Below, in pieces: positions 1-10,700 of a stretch of 64,000 bases of DNA. The position numbers and the translations under genes were made by a program. The notes under the pieces were generated by a model. That model was given only the letters and a program-made list of their open reading frames with translations. It had not been told where the DNA came from and did not search any database. The stretch comes from Bombus terrestris (taxonomy: Eukaryota; Arthropoda; Insecta; Hymenoptera; Apidae), in contig NC_063279.1 of the NCBI RefSeq assembly GCF_910591885.1, positions 14,818,001 to 14,882,000 on the forward strand. Direction: 5' to 3'. The first letter of the stretch is position 1. The number at the start of each line of letters is the position of its first letter.

Positions 1-3000
1 GTAATGTGATATAACGTTATACGTTATATTGTAATACTATATAACGTTACACGTTGTAACTGTATACTACATAACGTTATACGTTATATCGTAATATTAT
101 ATGACGTTATATCGTAATGTCGTAATGTGTTATATCGTAATACTATATAACGTTATACGTTATGTCGTAATACTATACAACGTTATACGTTATATCGTAA
201 TACTATATAGCAGTATACGTTATATCGTAATAGTATAGCGTTATACGTTATATCGTAATACTATATAACGTTAAACGTTATATCGTAACAGTATATAACA
301 TTATACGTTGTAACTGTATACTACATAACGTTATGCGTTATATCGTAGTGTTATATAACGTTATACGTTATATTGTAATACTTTGTAACGTTATACGTTA
401 TATTGTAATACTTTGTAACGTTATACGTTGTAACTGTATACTACATAACGTTATACGTTATATCGTAATGTGATATAATGTTATACGTTATATTGTAATA
501 CTATATAACGTTATACGTTGTAACTGTATACTACATAACGTTATACGTTATATCGTAATACTACATAACGTTATATGATATATCGTAATAGTTTGTAATG
601 TTATAAGTTGTAACGGTATACTACATAACGTTATACTTTATATCGTAATACTATACAACATTATATGTTATATCGTAATACTATATAGCGTTATACGTTA
701 TATGGTAATACTATATAAAGTTATACGTTATATCGTAATACTGTAGAACGTTATACGTTATATCGTAATACTATATACCGTTATACGTTATGTCGTAACA
801 GTATATAGCGTTATACGTTATATCGTAATATTATATGACGTTATATCGTAATGTCGTAATGTGTTATATCGTAATACTATATAACGTTATACGTTATGTC
901 GTAATACTATACAACGTTATACGTTATATCGTAATACTATATAGCAGTATACGTTATATCGTAATAGTATAGCGTTATACGTTATATCGTAATACTATAT
1001 AACGTTAAACGTTATATCGTAACAGTATATAACATTATACGTTGTAACTGTATACTACATAACGTTATGCGTTATATCGTAATACTATGTAACGTTATAC
1101 GTAGTAACTGCATACTACATAACGTTATACGTTATATCGTAATGTTATATAACGTTATACGTTATATCGTAATACTATGTAACGTTATACGTTGTAACGG
1201 TATACTACATAACGTTATACGTTATATCGTAATGTTATATAACGTTATACGTTATATCGTAATACTATATAACGTTATACGTTGTAACTGTATACTACAT
1301 AACGTTATACGTTATATCGTAATATTATATGACGTTATATCGTAATGTCGTAATGTGTTATATCGTAATACTATATAACGTTATACGTTATGTCGTAATA
1401 CTATACAACGTTATACGTTATATCGTAATACTATATAGCAGTATACGTTATATCGTAATAGTATAGCGTTATACGTTATATCGTAATACTATATAACGTT
1501 AAACGTTATATCGTAACAGTATATAACATTATACGTTGTAACTGTATACTACATAACGTTATGCGTTATATCGTAATATTATATGACGTTATATCGTAAT
1601 GTCGTAATGTGTTATATCGTAATACTATATAACGTTATACGTTATATCGAAATACTATACAACGTTATACGTTATATCGTAATACTATATAACGTTATAC
1701 GTTGTATCGGTATACTACATAACGTTATACTTTATATAGTAATGCTATTCAACGTTATGCATTATATTCTAACACTATACAACGTTATACGTTACATCGT
1801 AGTACTATAGAACGTTATACGTTATCTCGCAATGATATATAACGTTCTAAGTTATATCGTAATGTTATATAACGTTATACGTTATATCGTAATGTGATAT
1901 AACGTTATACGTTATATTGTAATACTATATAACGTTATACGTTGTAACTGTATACTACATAACATTATACGTTATATCGCAATATTTTTTAACGTTATAC
2001 GTTATATCGTAATACTATATAACGTTATACGTTGTATCGGTATACTACATAACGTTATACTTTATATAGTAATGCTATTCAACGTTATGCATTATATTCT
2101 AACACTATACAACGTTATACGTTACATCGTAGTACTATAGAACGTTATACGTTATATCGCAATGATATATAACGTTCTAAGTTATATCGAAATACTATAC
2201 AACGTTATACGTTATATCGTAATACTATATAGCATTATACGTTATATCGTAATAGTATAGCGTTATACGTTATGTCGTAATACTATATAACGTTATACAT
2301 TATATCGTAATACTATATAACGTTATACGTTATATCGAAATACTATACAACGTTATACGTTATATCGTAATACTATGTAACGTTATACGTAGTAACTGCA
2401 TACTACAAAACGTTACACGTTATATCGTAATGTTATATAACGTTATACGTTATATCGTAGTACTATGTAACGTTATACGTTGTAACGGTATACTACATAA
2501 CGTTATACGTTATAACATAATGCTATATAACGTTATGTGTTATATCGTAATACTACATGACGTTATACGATATATCGTAAACATATGTAACGTTATACGT
2601 TATATCGTAATGCTATATAGCGTTATACATTATATCGTAATACTATATAACGTTATACGTTATGTCGTAATACTATATAACGTTATACGTTGTAACCGTA
2701 TACTACGTAACGTTATACGTTATATCGTAATGTGATATAACGTTATACGTTATATTGTAATACTATATAACGTTATACGTTGTAACTGTATACTACATAA
2801 CGTTATACGTTATATCGTAATATTATTTAACGTTATACGTTATATCGTAATACTATATAACGTTATACGTTATATCGAAATACTATACAAAGTTATACGT
2901 TATATCGTAATACTATGTAACGTTATACGTTGTAACGGTATACTACATAACGTTACACGTTATATCGTAATGTTACATAACGTTATACGTTATATCGTAA

Positions 3001-3220
3001 TACTATGTAACGTTATACGTTGTAACGGTATACTACATAACGTTATACGTTATATCATAATGTTATATAACGTTACACGTTATAACGTAATTCTATACAG
3101 CGTTATACGTTATATCGTAATACTATATAACGTTATACGTTATATCGTAATGCTATACAGCGTTATACTTTATATCGTAATAGTATATAACGTTATAAGA
3201 TGTATCCTAATACTATATAA
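1..3220. repeat. 30-bp satellite, A-type block (left array)
   Basis: Head-to-tail 30-bp monomers. The consensus is three decamers: ATAACGTTAT, ACGTTATATC, GTAATACTAT. Many monomers carry the variant TGTAACTGTATACTACAT or TGTAACGG in the second half. Irregular higher-order structure is visible. A block of at least 240 bp starting with ATGACGTTATATCG recurs at about 101, 835, 1329 and 1583, and a block with GTATCGGTATAC followed by TTTATATAGTAATGC recurs near 1704 and 2035. Short open frames (75-172 codons) are by-products of the 30-bp period. I see no unique DNA in this interval. The edge with the B-type block is gradual and approximate. Confidence 0.95.
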
Positions 3221-6018
3221 CGTTAAACGTTATTACGTAATAGTATACAACTTTATACGTTATATGATAGTACTATATAACGTCATACGTTATTACGTAA
3301 TAGTATATATCGCTATACGTTATATGGTAATAATATACAACGTTATACGTGATATGGTAATACTACATAACGCTATACGTTACTACGTAATTGTATATAA
3401 CGTGATATGTTATTACGTAATAGGATATACCGTTATACGTTATTACGTAATAGTATATCGTTATGCGTTATTACGTAATAGTATATAACGTTATACGTTA
3501 TTACGTAATAGTTTATAACGTGATACGTTATTACGTAATAGTATATACCGTTATACGTTATATGGCAATAATATACAACGTTATACGTAATATAGTGATA
3601 CTATATAACGTTATAGGTTATTACGTAACAGTATATAACATTATGCGTTATTACGTAGTAGTATATAACGTGATACGTTATTTCGTAATAGTATATAACG
3701 TGATACGTTATTACGTAATAGTATATATCGCTATACGTTATATGGTAATAATATACAACGTTATACGTGATATGGTAATACTACATAACGCTATACGTTA
3801 TTACGTAATAGTATATAACGTGATAGGTTATTACGTAATAGGATATACCGTCATACGTTATATGGTAATAACATACAACGTTATACGTAATATAGTGATA
3901 CTATATAACGTTATAGGTTATTACGTAACAGTATACAACGTTATACGTGATATAGTGATACTATATAACGTTATACGTTATTACGTAATAGTATATAACG
4001 TTATACGTTATTACGTAATAGTATATAACGTGATACGTTATTGCGTTACAGTATACAACGTTATACGTGATATGGTAATACTATATAACGTTATACGCTA
4101 TTACGTAACAGTATACAACGTTATACGTGATATGGTAATACTATATAACGTGATACGTTATTACGTAACAGTATACAACGTTATACGTTATATGATAGTA
4201 CTATATAATGTCATACGTTATTACGTAATATTATATATCGTTATACGTTATATGGTAATAATACACAACGTTATACGTTATGTGGCAATACCATATAACG
4301 TTATACGTTATTACGTAATATTATATATCGTTATACGTTATATGGTAATAATACACAACGTTATACGTTATGTGGCAATACCGTATAACGTTATACGTTA
4401 TTACGTAATAGGATATACCGTTATACGTTATATGGTAATAATATACAACGTTATGCGTGATATAGTGATACTATATAACGTTATACGTTATTACGTAATA
4501 GTATATAACGTTATACGTTATTACGTAATAGTATATAACGTGATACGTTATTACGTAACAGTATACAACGTTATACGTGATATGGTAATACTATATAACG
4601 TTATACGCTATTACGTAACAGTATACAACGTTATACGTGATATGGTAATACTATATAACGTGATACGTTATTACGTAACAGTATACAACGTTATACGTTA
4701 TATGATAGTACTATATAATGTCATACGTTATTACGTAATATTATATATCGTTATACGTTATATGGTAATAATACACAACGTTATACGTTATGTGGCAATA
4801 CCATATAACGTTATACGTTATTACGTAATATTATATATCGTTATACGTTATATGGTAATAATACACAACGTTATACGTTATGTGGCAATACCGTATAACG
4901 TTATACGTTATTACGTAATAGGATATACCGTTATACGTTATATGGTAATAATATACAACGTTATACGTGATATAGTGATACTATATAACGTTATACGTTA
5001 TTACGTAATAGTATATAACGTTATACGTTATTACGTAATAGTATATAACGTGATACGTTATTACGTAACAGTATACAACGTTATACGTGATATGGTAATA
5101 CTATATAACGTTATACGCTATTACGTAACAGTATACAACGTTATACGTGATATGGTAATACTATATAACGTGATACGTTATTACGTAACAGTATACAACG
5201 TTATACGTTATATGATAGTACTATATAATGTCATACGTTATTACGTAATATTATATATCGTTATACGTTATATGGTAATAATACACAACGTTATACGTTA
5301 TGTGGCAATACCATATAACGTCATACGTTATTACGTAATATTATATATCGTTATACGTTATATGGTAATAATACACAACGTTATACGTTATGTGGCAATA
5401 CCGTATAACGTTATACGTTATTACGTAATAGGATATACCGTTATACGTTATATGGTAATAATATACAACGTTATACGTGATATAGTGATACTATATAACG
5501 TTATACGTTATTACGTAATAGTATATAACGTTATACGTTATTACGTAATAGTATATAACGTGATACGTTATTACGTAACAGTATACAACGTTATACGTGA
5601 TATGGTAATACTATATAACGTTATACGCTATTACGTAACAGTATACAACGTTATACGTGATATGGTAATACTATATAACGTGATACGTTATTACGTAACA
5701 GTATACAACGTTATACGTTATATGATAGTACTATATAACGTCATACGTTATTACGTAATATTATATATCGTTATACGTTATATGGTAATAATACACAACG
5801 TTATACGTTATGTGGCAATACCATATAACGTTATACGTTATTACGTAATATTATATATCGTTATACGTTATATGGTAATAATACACAACGTTATACGTTA
5901 TGTGGCAATACCGTATAACGTTATACGTTATTACGTAATAGGATATACCGTTATACGTTATATGGTAATAATATACAACGTTATACGTGATATAGTGATA
6001 CTATATAACGTCATACGT
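3221..6018. repeat. 30-bp satellite, B-type block with 510-bp higher-order repeat
   Basis: The monomers share the AACGTTATACGTTA core but are followed by TTACGTAATAGTATAT or by GATATGGTAATACTATAT. From about 3960 to 6015 the block is organised as about four copies of a 510-bp unit (17 monomers). The marker CTATATAACGTTATACGCTA occurs at 4081, 4591, 5101 and 5611, exactly 510 bp apart. Copies differ by only a few substitutions, for example CCATATAACGTT at 4801 versus CCATATAACGTC at 5311. The 908-codon open frame across this block consists of satellite decapeptides and ends in unrelated retrotransposon sequence. Confidence 0.93.
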
Positions 6019-7012
6019 TATTATTATTACGAAAAAGCTGAAACGAGCACAACGAACGGCCCTGTGCATAACAACGACGGCATACCGTACCGTCTCCCAC
6101 GCGGCACTTTGCGTGTTGACCGGGAATCTCCTGATTTACGTAAAGATAAAGATGCTCGGAGAGACCTACGAGAGGAACAAGATCCATGAGTCCAGGATTG
6201 GCGCTGATGACGGCTGCAAGCTGAAGGAGGAACTGGAGGCGATTCGCAAGAAGGCCCAAGAGGAGTGGCAGAAGGAATGGAACAGCTACAAAAAGGAGAA
6301 TGTCACGAAGAAATTAATACCGAGTGCGCTGCTATTTACCAAAAAGAAGATGGACATCGATCACCACACCATGCAGCTTCTAACCGGGCATGGGAGCTTC
6401 GGTGTCTATAGGAAGAGGATTGGCAAGGACAGCGACAGCAACTGTCTCAACTGTGGAGACCCTAACGACGATGCAGAGCACGCCCTCTTCGCGTGCCCGA
6501 AGTGAAAGGACAGAAGGATCGAGCTGGAGAACGCTCTTGGCGAGAAGATAGGCGTGGACAATCTGATCGCCACGGTGACCGCCAAGAACGAGAGCTGGAA
6601 TAAATTCAGGCAATTCTGCAAGACCGTCATGTGTCACAGGAGGGTGACAGCGAGGGCCTGGGAAGAGGCAAGGAGGAGAACGAGTGAAACAACAACTACG
6701 CGGAGCAATGAAGGCAAGAATACAAAAGAACGAAAAACCGCAGAAGGAGATCAGCCCAGTATCCTGAACTGGCTGAGAAGATGACATGAGCAGTAACTGC
6801 CCGAAGAGGTAGATACAACGGGGCACGAAAGGACAACCCTGATGACTGCCGACAGGTTTTACCGGGGTTGTCTGCCCTCAAAGCGGAGGAAGAAGGAGGA
6901 GGGGTTTTTAGTGGGTATGGCAACGACATCCGACCGACTCCCACATAACCCAGTGACGCGGGTTACGGGGCATGCGTAATAGCATTTTCCCCTCCTCACG
7001 CAAAAAAAAAAA
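6019..7012 (+). mobile_element. 5'-truncated R1-clade non-LTR retrotransposon
   Basis: Unique DNA directly abuts the satellite at about 6019. The reading frame encodes the end of an R1-clade ORF2: a post-RT segment (KRAQRTALCITTTAYRTVS), a coiled segment, a cysteine-histidine motif CLNCGDPNDDAEHALFAC, and a basic tail ending at 6784. A 3' untranslated region follows, containing GTTTTTAGTGGGTATGGCAACG and CCCAGTGACGCGGGTTACGG, a 3'-UTR style I associate with insect R1-like elements. The copy closes with an A-run at 7002-7012. The endonuclease and nearly all of the reverse transcriptase are missing, as expected of a 5'-truncated insertion. Clade assignment is from remembered family style, not a search. 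Confidence 0.8.
6029..6784 (+). pseudogene. ORF2 C-terminal remnant of the R1-like element
   Basis: One frame runs from about 6029 to the stop at 6782-6784, interrupted by a single in-frame TGA at 6503-6505 just after the CCHC-like zinc motif (C-x2-C-x7-H-x4-C, about 6454-6498). The part upstream of the break is about 158 codons and the part downstream about 92. The zinc motif at this location is characteristic of R1/LOA/Jockey-type ORF2 C-termini and is thought to help nucleic-acid binding during target-primed reverse transcription. There is no start codon of its own and no catalytic domain, so it cannot act as a functional gene. Confidence 0.75.
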
Positions 7013-7302
7013 GAGTGATGTAGCCATCGCAAAGTTCATGGGCATCACCACCAGCACGTCATACTAAAGAGAGGAACAGAGTCCTACGACCGTACACGGA
7101 ACGCCCTGCACCGTACCGAGAGGTATCCATGACCATATCGAAGACATCGCACAACATCTGCAAGGATAGGACAACAATCGGCTGACGCTTTACCACGTTA
7201 AGATCTATAATGTTATCTCTGGTAAGGGGGTATTGTAGCGGCACTCGACAACAAATACCGCTACTCGACACTAACCAAGCAACCAACTCTAGGTTTCGAA
7301 CG

Positions 7303-7334
7303 TTCGGGACCCGGGTTCGATTCCCGGCGCCCGT
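7303..7334 (+). other. tRNA-like 3' fragment (T-arm and B-box)
   Basis: A perfect T-arm, CCGGG-TTCGATT-CCCGG, spans 7311-7327 and contains a pol III B-box (GGTTCGATTCC). It is followed by CGCCCGTG, as an acceptor strand would be, and by a TTTTT run at about 7337. No matching 5' acceptor strand (ACGGGCG) or A-box is present at the correct distance upstream, so this is not an intact tRNA gene. It may be a tRNA 3' half or a tRNA-derived SINE head remnant. Confidence 0.4.
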
Positions 7335-7683
7335 GATCCTATTTTTCTTCCACGCATCAAAATGGAAGAATAATTAGCATTATCCCAGCAGCGACATCTA
7401 CAGCCGGCAATTACTACTATCACGGACAACATATACCACCTCTACAATACTAATTAAGAATAATATTAAAATAACCATTGATGTTGATGATGACCTCTAT
7501 AATTCCACCTTAATCATTTCAGAAACTTTAAAAATTACTAATTGCTTAAAATGATAAGCTTCTACCTTACGTATATGCTGTATAAATTTAGACGAGTATA
7601 ATAGTGTATATATGAACATTACGAATATGGAACATGTAAGTGATATTACAAAAAGACAAGATATTACAAAAAAAATATAAATA

Positions 7684-7689
7684 TTTATT
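7684..7689 (-). terminator. Candidate poly(A) signal of RpS6
   Basis: AATAAA on the minus strand (TTTATT on plus), about 100 bases downstream of the RpS6 stop codon. Assignment rests on position and hexamer only; other AT-rich hexamers lie nearby. Confidence 0.35.
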
Positions 7690-7787
7690 AGGCTTATATA
7701 CAGCTAATATTTAATAGGTTTATATACAACATATTTGTACACAATTTGTTAGTTTCATATTGTATTGGACGGTATCATTGCAGTCTT

Positions 7788-10700
7788 TTACTTTTGAATG
7801 GCGGGTGCAGACTGACTGCCCGATTTGGAATCTCGTATAGAAGCACTACGTCTTCGCTTTAGTTCTTCTTGATGTCTATTCTTAGCTTCCTTTTGCCGTT
7901 GTGCTAACAGCTTCGCATATTCTGCTGCTTGTTGCTTGCGAGCCAAGCAACGCTTCGTCTTTAGAGCCAGTCTATGCCTCTTTCTCTATATAAACATATT
8001 TTTATTTTACTATAAACTCCATACTTTTGAAAAATTTTAACTGAAACAAAACAACAATATAAATATAGATACATATATGTACAAACCTGGAGTGTAAGTG
8101 GGGTAATAAGACGTTGAATTTTAGGGGCTTTCGACCGCTGTGGTTTGCCCTCTTTTTGAATTGGTCGTTTCACAACGAATCGACGGACATCATCTTCCTT
8201 CGATAAGTTAAATAGTTTGCGAATTTTGCTCGCTCTCTTGGGTCCTAAACGGCGTGGGACTTCCTTGTCAGTTAAATCCGGGATATCCTGTAAGAATTTA
8301 ATCAACTTATACATTAAATGCTTCTTAGCATTAAAAATGTTCTTTAACACGTTCACGTGGGCGTTGCTATTTGTATTTCTCGCCGTGGGGCAGCACTCGT
8401 ATGGATTATTATTTGAAGGCCACATGCAATTCATAGATAGCTATTATACGAGTGTGCCCTTGGTTGAAGAAAAAAACTTTGGCAGAAAAAAACATTTATT
8501 TGTGGTACTGTAAAAATAAACAAAAAATTTCTACCGCCACAAACGATACAAAAACAAAAACGGGGCCACATTGTGAGTTTTGAAAATCGTAGCAGAGTTA
8601 AATTTTTTAAATGGATTGACAAAAGACCAGTTTATATGTTTACTACTTCCAAGAATCACATGTGTACAATTATTCAAGGAAAAAATGATGAAGTAAAGTC
8701 TGATATTTTTTTATAACGATGCAAAAAGGGGTGATGACTTATCCTATCAAATGACATCGTACTGTAGTTATTTACGGAAAACCGTTAAATGGTACAAAAA
8801 AATTATTATACAATTAATATGAGGGACTTGACTCATAATTCCGTGGTACATATATCAAAGATAATGTAATAAAGATATTAATATTTTGCAATTTAGAGAA
8901 AAAATTATTGTTCATCTTTGACCAATAATCACCACATTGCAGAAATGGCTATTGAAAAGCAAATACCTTCACAAAATGTTCACATTTTCTCCATTCACAT
9001 AAAGGATCTGTAAGAAAGTCAAGAAAAAGAAGTAAGAAACGTTATAAATGCTTATATAAAAAAAATTAGAGATTATGCCATGAAAAAAAACTAAAAAAAT
9101 TACGATATACTGCAATCATTGTGAGAGCCAGCCAGCACTTTGTTTCAAGTGCGTTTAAAAATTGCAAATAGAAATAAATAAACAATTAAGGTAAGGTAAT
9201 TATAATATTGAATTGCTGTGTTTACTATCGAATTTTTGTTTTGTATGTTTATAATATTGAGATGAAATAAAATAAATCCTACTTCTTTTTCATTTAATAG
9301 ACGTCAAATTTCCATTTAAATTTTCAAATATTTCAAATTGCGATTTTTTCTAGTTACTAAACGAACTACATTTTTGATGGTACGCACCATCTGATAGAAC
9401 ATTCAAGTGTGAGTCAAGTGTACGCTGCCTGATGCGAGACTCAAGCGCGAGCCACCGGTGATACGCGCCGGCGTGAACGTGTTAATAACTTAACTCACTG
9501 ATCATTACATCCACAGATATGTTGACTTTTAGTGTATCGCTTATACACTGAGAAAAAGTGTAAATTACATAACACAGTCTCCCAAATCAAAACACTATAG
9601 TTAATCTTCCATGTTTACGATAGTATCATAAGATAATAAGACAATTCTAAGATACACCCTGAAACATGGATAATAGATAGAAAGTACAGTCAAATTAATA
9701 CCTTTTCTCCTTTTTTGACAATGACGAGAGCGAGTACTGAAAGGTTGGAATCGACTATGCATCCATGGACAGATTTACGTTTACGCTCACCATCACGTCT
9801 AGGTCTGTTGCATGAATGTCCTTTTGAGAGCAATAAACGTACGCGCCCTAGTTACAGGAATTTTTAAAAAATTAAAATCAAACGAAATTAGAATAAAAAA
9901 TGCTTGTGTTACCATTAGTCAGAACGCCCTGTTTCATAGGAAATCCTTGTTTATCATTGCCGCCGGAGATACGAACGACATATCCCTTCCATTCGTTACC
10001 GAGAGCATCAGCCTCTACTTCTGCGCCCATACGCTTTTCATAAAAAATTCTCAGCTTATGTTCATCGGAGATTTCAAACAGTTTTTGACATCCTGTTGCA
10101 GGATACGATACGTTCAACTAAAAAACACAAATATTATACAGCATATGCAAAGATTTATCAGCTTTTGCCAGTTTATTTAATGTACGTAATCAAACAAAAA
10201 TGTTATATATACATAGCCATATAAAGCTTTATTAAAAAGTTAAAACAAAAATTCAAAATACAAGGGGACTAGTAAGAAACTCGTTATCACTATGCTATAA
10301 AATAACAGTAGATACAGCACCTTGTAATAAGGCTTCAATTGATTTATACTTATGAAGCATTTTTTGCTTGATAATAGCCATAAAATATATTCACAAAGGT
10401 CGGCTGTTTATACTTGTAGAGTGAAATATAGGTTAAACGTCTAAGACATTTTAATGAGGTTATGCTTACTTTCGTAGTATAATAATGAAAATTGTAAATC
10501 TTAATGCTCTATATGAAGAAAATTTAGCCTCTTGCCTTATGATTTAAGTTCCAATAGTGTGTGCCATAAACAACAAGATCAGTCACATGTCAAACCAATT
10601 TATGATTTGGCTGAGTGTTCGTGTCTTTTTGTAAATGCATGTGTACAGGCACAATTAATTTTACTTTGCAGGATGTTTGATAAATAAATACTACCAACTG

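Larger units (their letters stand above)
7013..7787. other. Intergenic stretch, RpS6 3' side
   Basis: This lies between the retrotransposon A-run and the RpS6 stop codon. The first ~300 bp are GC-balanced and contain a tRNA-like T-arm. The remainder is AT-rich without a credible coding frame. The 75-codon minus-strand frame at 7059-7286 has no recognisable content. The RpS6 3' UTR should occupy the right-hand part. Confidence 0.6.

Noticed and set aside
1..6018. Telomeric array
   Set aside because: No TTAGG-type repeat is visible. The 30-bp unit is unlike insect telomere repeats.
7303..7334. Complete tRNA gene
   Set aside because: T-arm and B-box are present but no matching 5' acceptor, D-arm or A-box at tRNA spacing.
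8217..8513. 98-codon plus-strand frame as a whole
   Set aside because: Its first part is antisense to RpS6 exon 4. Only the part after the TTAA at 8344 has meaning, as piggyBac remnant.
9812..10180. 122-codon plus-strand frame
   Set aside because: Antisense shadow of RpS6 exons 2 and 3, which match RPS6 strongly on the minus strand.
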